Assembly: GCF_907163105.1 (NCBI RefSeq)
Contig: NZ_OU015321.1
Span: 1,178,001 to 1,242,000 of the forward strand
Length of the DNA stretch: 64,000 nt
Direction of reading: 5' to 3'
From: Cloacibacterium caeni
Lineage (GTDB): Bacteria > Bacteroidota > Bacteroidia > Flavobacteriales > Weeksellaceae
The translations under genes were made by a program, and so were the position numbers. Below are positions 44,274 to 55,703 of this stretch, in pieces. Position 1 is the first letter of the stretch. Every line of letters begins with the position of its first letter. Under the pieces are notes generated by a model. That model was not told where the DNA came from. It saw only the letters and a list, made by a program, of their open reading frames with translations, and made no database searches.

Positions 44274-44763
44274 AGCCGTAATTTTTAATAATTTGTTGTA
44301 ATTTTTCTTTGGTTCGGTTGAGTTTTACACGTGCGTTAACTTCGGTAATCCCAATATTGGTAGCGATTTCTTTATGACTTTGGCCTTCGAGAAATAAAAA
44401 AATCAGCGCTTTTTCTACAGGATTGAGTTCATGAACTGCTTTATAAAAAAATTCTAATTGTGTTTCTTTTTCGTCAGAATTTTCGTCTTGTACATCTATA
44501 TTTTCGGTTAACGAAGCATTATCGGTTTTCTTTTTTTCTTTGTTAAGAAAAGTAAGTGCAGTATTGATACTTACTCTGTATAACCATGTAGAAAACTGAC
44601 TTTTGCCTTCGAAGTTTTGGTAAGATTTCCAAAGCTGAAATACAATTTCCTGATAAAGATCTTCTCTATCTTCCTGATGATCTACATACATTTTAGATAC
44701 CTTGAAAATCATCCCTTTATGACTTTCAATTTTCTCTAAAAATTCTTGTTGCAGATTCTTCAT
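44263..44763 (-). CDS. ECF-type RNA polymerase sigma factor
   Basis: A 166-aa sigma-70 family factor. Region 2 covers about residues 10-80 (DREDLYQEIVFQLWKSYQNFEGKSQFSTWLYRVSINTALTFL), and region 4 covers about 105-160 (LNPVEKALIFLFLEGQSHKEIATNIGITEVNARVKLNRTKEKL). No additional C-terminal domain. It is the first gene of a three-gene operon with a coupled membrane protein. Stimulus unknown. Confidence 0.92.
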   Translation of the reverse strand: MKNLQQEFLEKIESHKGMIFKVSKMYVDHQEDREDLYQEIVFQLWKSYQNFEGKSQFSTWLYRVSINTALTFLNKEKKKTDNASLTENIDVQDENSDEKETQLEFFYKAVHELNPVEKALIFLFLEGQSHKEIATNIGITEVNARVKLNRTKEKLQQIIKNYGYEF

Positions 44764-44824
44764 TCTTTAATTTCTATGGAGTTAGTACTAAAGTAGAAAA
44801 AATGTTACAATAGAAAACAAAAAA

Positions 44825-44857
44825 AAATCCTTCAAAGTATAAAACTCTGAAGGATTT
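44825..44857 (-). terminator. Terminator after katG
   Basis: A 10-bp stem AAATCCTTCA/TGAAGGATTT with A-run to its left. Confidence 0.7.
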
Positions 44858-44881
44858 TAGTTAAATATTAAGAAAAAACTA

Positions 44882-47194
<2,313 letters not shown>

Positions 47195-47195
47195 T

Positions 47196-47203
47196 CAAAA
47201 TTA
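47196..47203 (-). promoter_or_regulatory. Candidate -7 box for katG
   Basis: Minus-strand TAATTTTG fits TAnnTTTG, 16 bp before the start codon. Confidence 0.45.
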
Positions 47204-47302
47204 AAAGTTTAATGGTCTTGTAAAGTATAATTTCAATTCATTAAAAAAATTCAAGTTATAGATTTTGACAATCAAAAATAAAATTTCAATAAATTATAAC
47301 TA

Positions 47303-47333
47303 TTGACAATCTTTTTAAAAAATCTTATTTTTG
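47303..47333 (+). promoter_or_regulatory. Promoter of the S41 peptidase gene
   Basis: -33 TTG (47303-47305), 20-bp spacer, -7 TATTTTTG (47326-47333): the best full match to the Bacteroidota consensus in the window. The start codon follows 13 bp later, so the leader is very short. Confidence 0.65.
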
Positions 47334-47346
47334 AACAAATAAATTT

Positions 47347-48870
47347 ATGAAAAAAATTGCATTCCTCCTCTTAATTTTAACTCTAAATTCTTGTATTTCA
47401 GTAAAAAAGTACAATGAACGCCTTGAAAAGCCCATTTCCAGCGAAAAGCTAAAACAAGATATAGATTACGCCTATATAAAACTTCAGAAACTTCATCCTA
47501 CTCTATATACTTATATATCCAAAGAGACATTAGATTATAAATTTGACAGTCTTAAAAACACCATTCATGAACCGTTAAAACCTTTAGAATTTTATTTTAA
47601 ACTCGCACCAGTTATCTCAGAAGTGAGACAAGGTCATTTAAGATTGGTTCCGCCTGAGAAAAAACTTACCAAGAAGGAAATTAAAAAACTCAAAGAACAA
47701 AAAGGACTTCTGGGAAGATTATCTTATTATGTAGAAAACGACAAACTCTATGTAAAAGACAACCCAGAAAAAGTTTCCAATATCAAAAACGGTTCAGAAG
47801 TCATTGCCATTAACAATATAGAAACCGAAACACTACTTAAAAAATACGAAACCCTCATCACCAGTGATGGTTATAACACCACCTATCAAAAATATTCGAT
47901 GGCGAGAAGATTTCCTACTTTTTTCACGGTAGAATATGGAATAATGGACAGCGTGAAAATAGATTTAAAATCCGAAAATACCCTTGACCAAAAACTCGTT
48001 ATCCGAGAAAAAAAATCAAAAGAAGATAAAAAGAAGGAAAAAACCGATAAAAAACCAACAGAAGAAAAGAAAACCAAAGACTACAATCCCGTGACCAAAA
48101 GTTTCAATAGAAATTTGAAATTTTTAGAAAAAGACAGCAGTATAGCATACATCAAAATCAAGACATTTTCGGGGACTTATTCTCAAAAATTTTACAGAGA
48201 AACTTTTCGAGAAATCAAAAAGGCCAAATCTAAGTACCTCATCTTAGACATCAGAGATAATTTGGGCGGTTCTCTTGCCGAAATTACGAATTTGTATAGC
48301 TATTTAGCAAAAGATAAATTCAGATTCATCAATGATTTAGAGGTAGCTAATAGAACTTCCATTACTCATGCTGATTATTTTTCGCACTTTCCAAATTATC
48401 TGAAACCAATTGCAGCTGTGGGATATTTACCATCTAAATTAACCAGTTTATTGATGGTTCGTCACAAAACCGATAAATATTATTTAAAATCTCAGAACAT
48501 TTTCACCCTGAAAAAGCCTAAAAAAGATGCTTTCGAAGGGGAAATTTATGTTCTCATCAACGGAAGCAGTTTTTCTGCATCTTCTGTAATTTCTGCAAAA
48601 TTAAAAAACGACAAGCGCGCCATGATTATAGGAGAAGAAACTGGTGGCGCCAATGACGGAACAGTTGCTGGAATTTATAGCACTCAAAAACTGCCAAATT
48701 CTAAACTAAAATTACCCATTGGATTGTTTTTGGTTCAGCCCAATATAGAATTCACTCATACCATGAAAGGAGTTACTCCAGATGTAGAAATAAAGCCTAA
48801 TTTTAAACAAATTTTGGAACGAAAAGATATAGAATTAGAATGGATTCTGAAAGAAATCAAAGGAAAATAA
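47347..48870 (+). CDS. S41 family C-terminal processing peptidase-like lipoprotein
   Basis: A 507-aa protein. Lipobox LNSC at about residue 16. A PDZ-like region (NGSEVIAINNIETETLLKKYE, about 150-180) is followed by the S41 catalytic core: YLILDIRDNLGGS, then INGSSFSASSVISAKLKNDKRAMIIGEETGGANDG, where the Ser in NGSSFS and a nearby Lys form the dyad. A Lys/Glu-rich insert (about 220-245) separates the PDZ from the core. Likely an outer membrane or periplasmic serine protease. Substrate unknown. It ends in a strong terminator. Confidence 0.87.
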   Translation: MKKIAFLLLILTLNSCISVKKYNERLEKPISSEKLKQDIDYAYIKLQKLHPTLYTYISKETLDYKFDSLKNTIHEPLKPLEFYFKLAPVISEVRQGHLRLVPPEKKLTKKEIKKLKEQKGLLGRLSYYVENDKLYVKDNPEKVSNIKNGSEVIAINNIETETLLKKYETLITSDGYNTTYQKYSMARRFPTFFTVEYGIMDSVKIDLKSENTLDQKLVIREKKSKEDKKKEKTDKKPTEEKKTKDYNPVTKSFNRNLKFLEKDSSIAYIKIKTFSGTYSQKFYRETFREIKKAKSKYLILDIRDNLGGSLAEITNLYSYLAKDKFRFINDLEVANRTSITHADYFSHFPNYLKPIAAVGYLPSKLTSLLMVRHKTDKYYLKSQNIFTLKKPKKDAFEGEIYVLINGSSFSASSVISAKLKNDKRAMIIGEETGGANDGTVAGIYSTQKLPNSKLKLPIGLFLVQPNIEFTHTMKGVTPDVEIKPNFKQILERKDIELEWILKEIKGK

Positions 48871-48901
48871 ACCTTCAAGGTTTTAAAAACCTTGAAGGTT
48901 T
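48869..48901. terminator. Strong bidirectional terminator
   Basis: A perfect 15-bp stem (48869-48883 with 48887-48901) containing CCTTCAAGG/CCTTGAAGG. Confidence 0.8.
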
Positions 48902-48908
48902 GAGTTTT

Positions 48909-51299
48909 TTAAAATTCAAATATAAATCCGAAATAAGGAAGTGGCATATTTCGATCAGATTCTCCTACTTCTAACAAATAATACTGTTGATCTTGTGGAG
49001 CATTAGGATTGGCAATAATTCCGTTATCCGAAGCATCTCTTTGCAGATTTACCACTGGCAAATTGCTGGCGTTTTTAGAACCATATACATTCACTACATC
49101 CATATAAAATGTGAATTGCCATTTGCTGAAAATCCATTTTTTTTCTGCTCTGATGTCTAATTGATGCGCTACATTTCCTCTCAAAGTATTTAATTGTGCA
49201 AAATTAGAAACTGGACCATTGGCAATGTTCCAAATATTAACCAAAGCACTTCTGTTTAAATCATAAGGTGTTTCTGGCAAACCAGATTGCAATCTAAATC
49301 TTGCACCTACATTCCAATTTCTATTAAAATATTTTCCTGTAGTTAAAGAAAGAATGTGTCTAGAATCCCAACTAGAAGGCAATAAATCACCAGCAGCATT
49401 AGAAAATTTAGAATTCCCGAAAGTATAGGCTACAATTCCGTAGAAATTGTTTAAAGTTCTTTTTTGAGCTAGAATTTCAAAACCGTACGTTTCTCCGAAA
49501 CCTCTAGAATCTACAGGTTCGTTTCCTACCACTCCGAAACCTCCACCTAAATTCGCTAGAGAAATTTGGTTTCTGAGTGAGAAAGGATAGTTTTTATATT
49601 TTTTATAGTAACCTTCTACGGTAATTCTTAAATTGTCTTTTCCATTAAATTCTAAACCACCCACTAAATGTGCATTTCTGATGTATTTTAAAGTATTTTC
49701 ATTCACCAAAGCATCATTCAGTTTTAGTCCTAAACTCGTGTAAGCTGGAAGTTGATAGAAAATTCCTGTATTGAAATTAAACGCCCAATTTTCTGCAAAT
49801 TTATAATTCAATGAAAATCTTGGAGAAAATTGTTCTAAAGGATTATTGGTTAAATTAGTATAATTGCTTGCATCTAATCTCGCGCCTAGTGAAACTTGTA
49901 CTTTATTTTCTAGAAATTTCTTCGCCGTTTGTAGATACAATCCGTATTGAACAAGATTTAATTCAGAGTTAATGACATCAAAATCTACCGAATTTTGATT
50001 GACTTGTTTCACGGTAGAATCATTGGTATACTTTGCGAAATTAATATTGGTTCCTGCACTGAATTGATAATCATTCCAATTGAAATTTCTGTCAATTCTC
50101 AATTTGTTTTCGGCTTCTCTAGACTGATAATTGTACAATAAATTATCTGGAGTTTCTATATTTCTGTAATATTTAATTGCTTGGTTATCGAGCATATTTC
50201 GGCTCAAAGTAAATAACCAGTTTCCGTTTTCCACCAAATGTCTGTAACCAGCTCCAACCGTATAATTCCACTGTGGGGAATTAGGCAATTTGTCTATCAA
50301 AGTTAGATTATAAAGTGTTTTTTTAGCATCAAAATTATATTCAAATTGATCTTTTGCACCTAAACCTATGAAATACAATTCGTCACCAGATTTATATTTT
50401 TTAGACACTTTGAAAGTTGCATCATAATAACTTGGTAAAAAAGGCAAACCAATTCCTTTGAAAAGCAACTGAAGATTAGATTTTCTTACAGAAAAAAGTC
50501 CGCTCCATGATTGGTCTTTGCTTAGAGGTCCATCCATCATCAATTGTAAATCATCAAGACCTACAATCGCTTTGTACCCGAGTTTATCTTTTCTGGCTTG
50601 TTTTAAATTAAATTCAAAAAGCGAAGACAAAACACCATTTCTCTTGGCTGGAAAAGCACCGCTATAAAAATCGACATCTTTGATGAAATCTACGGTGATA
50701 ATTCCTCTTGGTCCACCGCTTGCTCCTTGCGTTTGAAAGTGATTAATCACTGGAACTTCTATTCCATCGATATAAAATTTATTTTCTGCAGAACTTCCTC
50801 CACGGATAAAAAGGTCATTTCTGAAAGTTGCTGTACTTCCCACTCCTGGAAAACTTAAAATTGCTTTCGAAACATCACGGTTAGAACCTGCATTTTTTTG
50901 CACTTCTTCGCTTGTAATATTTCTAAGGGAAATTGGGGATTCTGCGGTAGTTTTGTAAACTTTTTTAGTAATCGTTACTTCTTTAATCTGAGTAGCGACT
51001 TTATTCAAGCCGATAGAAAAAGTAAGATTCTGATTAGGAACTACGTTGATATCATTCAGAAAGCCATCATCATAACCTCCTGCTGAAATTTTGAAATTAT
51101 AGTTTCCTGTAGGAATTTCAGGAATTAAAATACTTCCGTTCCCAATAAAAATTTCATCTTTACCTCCTTGAATAGAAATGGTAGCCGAAAGTGGCTTTTT
51201 AGAAAATTCATCAAAAACCGAGATCGTAACACTTCCTACTTGTGCCAAAACTACGGTGGTCACTAATAAAAGTAAACTGGTAATTAATTTTTTATACAT
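48909..51299 (-). CDS. TonB-dependent receptor with CarboxypepD-like domain
   Basis: A 796-aa outer membrane transporter. Signal peptide (1-20, ending VLAQ), a carboxypeptidase regulatory-like beta domain (about 22-100, VTISVFDEFSKKPLSATISIQGG), a plug with SKAILSFPGVGSTATFRNDLFIRGGSSAENKFYIDGIEV, and a beta-barrel to the terminal FGFIFEF. The TonB box region is not obvious. The start at 51299 begins the signal peptide; 33 upstream residues from 51398 are not plausible. It follows the FAS1 lipoprotein gene on the same strand. No SusD partner. Substrate unknown. Confidence 0.9.
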   Translation of the reverse strand: MYKKLITSLLLLVTTVVLAQVGSVTISVFDEFSKKPLSATISIQGGKDEIFIGNGSILIPEIPTGNYNFKISAGGYDDGFLNDINVVPNQNLTFSIGLNKVATQIKEVTITKKVYKTTAESPISLRNITSEEVQKNAGSNRDVSKAILSFPGVGSTATFRNDLFIRGGSSAENKFYIDGIEVPVINHFQTQGASGGPRGIITVDFIKDVDFYSGAFPAKRNGVLSSLFEFNLKQARKDKLGYKAIVGLDDLQLMMDGPLSKDQSWSGLFSVRKSNLQLLFKGIGLPFLPSYYDATFKVSKKYKSGDELYFIGLGAKDQFEYNFDAKKTLYNLTLIDKLPNSPQWNYTVGAGYRHLVENGNWLFTLSRNMLDNQAIKYYRNIETPDNLLYNYQSREAENKLRIDRNFNWNDYQFSAGTNINFAKYTNDSTVKQVNQNSVDFDVINSELNLVQYGLYLQTAKKFLENKVQVSLGARLDASNYTNLTNNPLEQFSPRFSLNYKFAENWAFNFNTGIFYQLPAYTSLGLKLNDALVNENTLKYIRNAHLVGGLEFNGKDNLRITVEGYYKKYKNYPFSLRNQISLANLGGGFGVVGNEPVDSRGFGETYGFEILAQKRTLNNFYGIVAYTFGNSKFSNAAGDLLPSSWDSRHILSLTTGKYFNRNWNVGARFRLQSGLPETPYDLNRSALVNIWNIANGPVSNFAQLNTLRGNVAHQLDIRAEKKWIFSKWQFTFYMDVVNVYGSKNASNLPVVNLQRDASDNGIIANPNAPQDQQYYLLEVGESDRNMPLPYFGFIFEF

Positions 51300-51357
51300 C
51301 AAAATATATTTTTTAGTAAAAATAAAACATTTGTTTAGAAAACACGATAAGAAATAG

Positions 51358-51384
51358 AAATGACGCTTATAGAAAGCGTCATTT
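51358..51384 (-). terminator. Hairpin between FAS1 gene and TonB receptor
   Basis: A perfect 10-bp stem AAATGACGCT/AGCGTCATTT placed 35 bp past the FAS1 gene stop. It may end or attenuate transcription into the receptor gene. Confidence 0.55.
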
Positions 51385-51418
51385 CCCCTTAAAAACAACC
51401 ATTATAAAAACTATGAAA

Positions 51419-52363
51419 TTATGGAAGAATGACCTTGTCAATCACATGAATAATTCCATTAGAGCATTGTACATCCGTAGCCACAATATTAGAAACTCTA
51501 TTTTTGGCATCGGTAATTTTTGAACCACCAGTTGTGGTTATGGTAAATTTTCCACCTTGGAAGGTAGTAACCATCATATTATTGGTTAAATCTGTAGAAG
51601 CTACATTAGCACCTGCAACTACGTGATATTTCAAAGTATTTTCTAAAGTAGCTTGTGGAATAGCACTCAAACCAGAAAGATTAAGTTCCGTCAACAATCC
51701 AGAAAAAGCAGTATTGGTAGGAGCAAAAACAGTGAATGGTGAATTAGCAGTTCCGCTTAGAATGCTTACAAAATTCGGCATATCATTTCTAGTTAAAGCA
51801 GCAACTAAAGTGGTGAAATTAGGATTTGCAGTAGCGTGAGTTACGATAGTTGGCAAACCAATTACTGCATCTACTTTGTGAATAACACCATTGGTTGCAT
51901 CAATATCTGTTTTGGTAACGTTTGAAACGCCATTGATTTTAACACCATTAGAAGTGTTAATGTACATACTTAAGTTTCTAGAACTAGAAGCAGCACCTTT
52001 TGCTAAAGTAGAAACATAACCTGTAGTAACCTGCGCAGCTTTAACTTCAGTAGAAAGAACGTGATTTAATAAAATTTCTTTTAATGTAGCAGTTGGAACT
52101 TGTTCTAAAGAAGCAAAACCATTTGCTTGAAGAAAAGCCGTGAAAGCAGCATTAGAAGGTGCAAAAACAGTAAATGTTCCGCTAGATTGTAAAGTAGTTG
52201 CTAAACCTGCTTTATCTATTGCCGCTTTTAGATTAGAGAAATCTGCATCTTTTGCTACAATATTGTATACATTTTTGTCATAATTATCATCGTCATCAGA
52301 ACAAGAAGTTAAAACAAATGTTCCTAAAAGAACAAGACCAATTTTTTTAATTAGATTTTTCAT
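51419..52363 (-). CDS. Two-domain fasciclin (FAS1) lipoprotein
   Basis: A 314-aa lipoprotein: lipobox LTSC at about residue 21, then an Asp-rich linker (SDDDDNYD). Two FAS1 domains follow (about 35-165 and 175-314), each with the FTVFAPSNAAF/FTVFAPTNTAF H1 motif and VIHKVDAVI/IIHVIDKVI H2 motif at its end. FAS1 domains mediate adhesion or protein-protein contacts, often at the surface. It is upstream of a TonB-dependent receptor gene, with a hairpin between, so a shared function is possible. Confidence 0.9.
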   Translation of the reverse strand: MKNLIKKIGLVLLGTFVLTSCSDDDDNYDKNVYNIVAKDADFSNLKAAIDKAGLATTLQSSGTFTVFAPSNAAFTAFLQANGFASLEQVPTATLKEILLNHVLSTEVKAAQVTTGYVSTLAKGAASSSRNLSMYINTSNGVKINGVSNVTKTDIDATNGVIHKVDAVIGLPTIVTHATANPNFTTLVAALTRNDMPNFVSILSGTANSPFTVFAPTNTAFSGLLTELNLSGLSAIPQATLENTLKYHVVAGANVASTDLTNNMMVTTFQGGKFTITTTGGSKITDAKNRVSNIVATDVQCSNGIIHVIDKVILP

Positions 52364-52612
52364 AATAATTACTTTTTGATTACAGCGCTAAATTAGTAAG
52401 TTATTTATCTAATTAATTATTTTTAGTATAGAATTTTACTATAATAGTTATTTATAAAAAACTTCCTCATAAAAAAAGGGAGTCAATGTTTTAATTTTCT
52501 GACAGTTAAGCACTCTACATTAAGAAATGTTAAATTTTCATCCAAAAAATAATGAATAAAATCAAAAAAATGATAAAATGTAAATTATGTATGAATATTC
52601 ATTTTTTACATT

Positions 52613-52677
52613 GCGTTCCTACGGAACGCTTTTTATATGGCTATTATTTTTACACACATAACGTTCCTACGGAACGT
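52613..52677. repeat. TCCTACGGA palindrome doublet, copy 2 (hutU 3' side)
   Basis: GCGTTCC-TAC-GGAACGC (52613-52629) and ACGTTCC-TAC-GGAACGT (52661-52677), 48 bp apart. The spacer has TATTATTTTTACACACATA, nearly matching the spacer of copy 3. The rest of the 382-bp gap 52364-52745 is A+T-rich and without a gene. Confidence 0.85.
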
Positions 52678-52745
52678 GTACTTCATAGTTCGCTTAGCTG
52701 TGAATTGAGACGAAAAGCGACGAACAATTTCTATAACCTTGGAAT

Positions 52746-54740
52746 TTATTCCAAGGAAAACAAATCTTCATCCACAAAATTCGGCAAAGTCACTTTCAAA
52801 TTTGGTTCTGCTTCCATTGCGCGTTTTATGGCAAAGATTGCTCCTTCGTTTCTTGCCCAACTTCTTCTGGAAATTCCGTTGTTTACATCCCAAAAAAGCA
52901 TTGATTTTAATCTTCTGTCTGCATCTTCGGTTCCATCTAATAGCATTCCGAAACCGCCATTAATCACTTCTCCCCAACCAACTCCACCTCCATTGTGAAT
53001 AGAAACCCAAGTTGCACCTCGGAAACTATCGCCAATTACATTATGAATTGCCATATCTGCTGTAAAACGGCTTCCGTCATAAATATTAGAAGTTTCTCTG
53101 TAAGGCGAATCTGTTCCCGAAACATCATGATGATCTCTTCCCAAAACTACAGGTCCGATTTCTCCATTTTTGATAGCTTTGTTAAAGGCTTCTGCAATTT
53201 TCATTCTTCCTTCTGCATCAGCATAGAGAATTCTGGCTTGTGAACCTACTACCAAATTATTTTCTTGCGCTCCTCTAATCCAAGTAATATTGTCCTGCAT
53301 TTGTTGTTGAATTTCGGAAGGAGAATTTCTCATGATATCTTCTAAAACTTCGCAAGCCAAATCGTCTGTTTTTTGTAAATCTTCAGGTTTTCCGCTGGTA
53401 CACACCCAACGAAACGGCCCGAAACCATAATCGAAACACATTGGTCCCATAATGTCTTGAACGTAAGAAGGATATTTAAACTCTCTTCCCAAGCTAGGAT
53501 TTTCTGACAAGACGTCTGCTCCTGCTCTTGAACATTCTAATAGAAAAGCGTTTCCATAATCGAAGAAATAAGTACCTTTTGCGGTATGTTTATTGATGGC
53601 AGCAGCGTGTTTTCTTAAAGTTTCCTGAACTTTTTCCTTGAATAATTCTGGATTTTCCGCCATCATTCGATTAGACTCTTCAAACGAAATTCCGACAGGA
53701 TAATAACCTCCGGCCCAAGGATTGTGAAGCGATGTTTGGTCGCTTCCGATATCGATTTTTAAATTTTCTTGGTCAAATTTCTCCCAAACTTCCACCACAT
53801 TTCCGAGATAAGCCAAAGAAACAGTTTCTTCATTTTCTTGTGCTTTTCTCACTCTAGCAACCAATTCGTCTAAATTTTCATGAATTTCATCAACCCATTT
53901 TTGTTCGTGACGAATTTTGGTAATTTTCGGGTTAACTTCTGCACAAACCGTGATGCAACCCGCTATATTTCCTGCTTTTGGTTGAGCTCCAGACATTCCA
54001 CCTAAACCAGAAGTTACAAAAAGTCCACCTTTTGACGATTTTTTAATTTTTCTAAAAGCATTCAGAACCGTAATCGTAGTTCCGTGCACAATTCCTTGCG
54101 GACCGATGTACATATAACTTCCCGCCGTCATTTGTCCGTACTGAGAAACGCCCAAAGCATTAAATTTCTCCCAATCATCAGGTTTAGAATAATTAGGTAT
54201 CACCATTCCGTTGGTTACCACAACTCTCGGAGCATCTTTATGACTTGGAAATAATCCCATAGGATGACCAGAATACATCACCAAAGTTTGTTCATCTGTC
54301 ATTTCCGACAAATATTTCATGGTCAAAAGATATTGCGCCCAATTCTGAAAAACCGCACCATTTCCACCGTAAGTAATCAGTTCATGAGGATGTTGTGCAA
54401 CTGCATAACTCAAATTATTTTGAATCATGAGCATGATAGATTTCGCCTGTAAAGAATTCCCCGGATATTCTGAAATTGGTCTTGCATACATTTCGTAATC
54501 TGGGCGAAAACGATACATATAAATTCTGCCATATTTCTCCAATTCTTCCCGAAATTCTGGCAACAATTCTGCGTGAAATTTTGGTTCAAAATAGCGCAAA
54601 GCGTTCTTTAGCGCTAACTTTTTCTCTTCTTCATTGAGAATTTCCTTACGTTTCGGAGCGTGGTTGATTTGGGTTTCGTATGGTTTTGGTTGAGGAAGTT
54701 CTGTTGGAATTCCTTGTTGTATCTGTTGTTGGAAAGTCAT
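52746..54740 (-). CDS. hutU: Urocanate hydratase
   Basis: A 664-aa urocanase, converting urocanate to imidazolonepropionate in histidine breakdown, with NAD as bound cofactor. It is of the long type (the common bacterial enzyme is about 550-560 aa; the animal form about 675). Family segments include GLGGMSGAQPKAGNIAGCIT, NPWAGGYYPVGISFEESNRM and the active-site FGPFRWVCTSGKPEDL. Other hut genes are not in the window. Palindrome doublets lie on both sides of the gene in the same orientation, and a heptad array is 8 bp from the start codon. Confidence 0.96.
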   Translation of the reverse strand: MTFQQQIQQGIPTELPQPKPYETQINHAPKRKEILNEEEKKLALKNALRYFEPKFHAELLPEFREELEKYGRIYMYRFRPDYEMYARPISEYPGNSLQAKSIMLMIQNNLSYAVAQHPHELITYGGNGAVFQNWAQYLLTMKYLSEMTDEQTLVMYSGHPMGLFPSHKDAPRVVVTNGMVIPNYSKPDDWEKFNALGVSQYGQMTAGSYMYIGPQGIVHGTTITVLNAFRKIKKSSKGGLFVTSGLGGMSGAQPKAGNIAGCITVCAEVNPKITKIRHEQKWVDEIHENLDELVARVRKAQENEETVSLAYLGNVVEVWEKFDQENLKIDIGSDQTSLHNPWAGGYYPVGISFEESNRMMAENPELFKEKVQETLRKHAAAINKHTAKGTYFFDYGNAFLLECSRAGADVLSENPSLGREFKYPSYVQDIMGPMCFDYGFGPFRWVCTSGKPEDLQKTDDLACEVLEDIMRNSPSEIQQQMQDNITWIRGAQENNLVVGSQARILYADAEGRMKIAEAFNKAIKNGEIGPVVLGRDHHDVSGTDSPYRETSNIYDGSRFTADMAIHNVIGDSFRGATWVSIHNGGGVGWGEVINGGFGMLLDGTEDADRRLKSMLFWDVNNGISRRSWARNEGAIFAIKRAMEAEPNLKVTLPNFVDEDLFSLE

Positions 54741-54747
54741 TTTTTAT

Positions 54748-54789
54748 TTCTAAATTTTAGATTTTAAATTATAAATTTTAGATGTAATT
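54748..54789. repeat. 7-bp-period array before hutU
   Basis: TTCTAAA, TTTTAGA, TTTTAAA, TTATAAA, TTTTAGA and TGTAATT in phase, 8 bp upstream of the hutU start codon. A+T-rich, but six units long. Confidence 0.6.
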
Positions 54790-54860
54790 ATTCTAAAAAT
54801 ATAAGTTCTTAAAGATATTGAAATTGAAAAATAAAAACCAAATTTCTGTAAAAAAGATAG

Positions 54861-54926
54861 CGTTCCTACGGAACGCCACTTAAATACAATATTATTGTCT
54901 ACACAGATATTGTTCCTACGGAACAA
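54861..54926. repeat. TCCTACGGA palindrome doublet, copy 3 (hutU 5' side)
   Basis: GCGTTCC-TAC-GGAACGC (54861-54877) and TTGTTCC-TAC-GGAACAA (54910-54926), 49 bp between cores. The first palindrome is identical to that of copy 2, and the spacer TATTATTGTCTACACAGATA aligns with it. Confidence 0.85.
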
Positions 54927-54972
54927 AACCTTAAAAATATTCAACGATAAAATTTCAATTTAAAATCAAAAT

Positions 54973-55701
54973 TTATAATCTTTTATAAACCTCTTCAAAA
55001 TCCACTCTCATTCTATCGCCCCAAACTCCTTTTTCATCTCTTATTCCGCATGAGACAATCATGTTCACTTCTGCACCAAAAGGTAAATTGAGGATTTTTT
55101 TCACTCTTCTGCTGTCAAAACCTTCCATCGGACAAGTATCATAACCTTCATTGCTCATCGCTAACATGAAGGTTTGCGCCGCCAAAGCACACGTTTTATG
55201 TACTACTACTTTCGCATCATTTTCTGAAACTTGATAGGTAATTGGTCTGAAAACACCAATCACATTGACTAAAATTTTTCTAAAAATTCCCAGAATTCCT
55301 AGAAATTTAGAATACAAAAACGGCATTACTTTTCCGTAATACATTTGCCAACGCTTGATTCGCTTTTCTTGTTTTTCGGGAGGCGTATTTTTCAAAACGT
55401 TTTGCGTTTCAAGTTCTGCCATTTTTTCGGCTCTTTTTCTGTGCAAATCTTGTCTCGTCACAAAAACCACCATTTGCTTTGCAGTAGTTGCTGCTTCCTG
55501 ACTTAAACAAGCCACCGCCAATTTTTTTAAAATTTCTGGCTCAGTAACGTGGTAAAACTCCCACAATTGCATGTTAGAAGAATTGGGCGATAAAGTAGCC
55601 AATTCTATACAATTTTTCACCTTTTCTGCATCTATTTCTACATTTTGATAATGCCTTACAGAACGGCGGTAATGAACGATATCTTCAAAAGTTTTCATCA
55701 T
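54973..55701 (-). CDS. Nitroreductase family FMN protein
   Basis: A 242-aa nitroreductase-fold protein. RRSVRHYQ (residues 12-19) and SPNSSNMQLWEFY (about 39-51) are FMN-binding; FMLAMSNEGYDTCPMEGFD near 195 and VSCGIRDEKG at the end fit the family. An unusual hydrophobic/basic insert at about 120-150 (KVMPFLYSKFLGILGIFRKI) may bind membrane. It reduces nitro or quinone substrates with NAD(P)H; substrate unknown. Starts 2 bp after the pcm stop, so they form an operon. Confidence 0.85.
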   Translation of the reverse strand: MMKTFEDIVHYRRSVRHYQNVEIDAEKVKNCIELATLSPNSSNMQLWEFYHVTEPEILKKLAVACLSQEAATTAKQMVVFVTRQDLHRKRAEKMAELETQNVLKNTPPEKQEKRIKRWQMYYGKVMPFLYSKFLGILGIFRKILVNVIGVFRPITYQVSENDAKVVVHKTCALAAQTFMLAMSNEGYDTCPMEGFDSRRVKKILNLPFGAEVNMIVSCGIRDEKGVWGDRMRVDFEEVYKRL

Positions 55702-55703
55702 TT

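Noticed and set aside
52552-52998. Plus-strand open frame with repeated VPTER peptides
   Set aside because: VPTER is just the translation of the GTTCCTACGGAAC palindromes; the rest is antisense to hutU.
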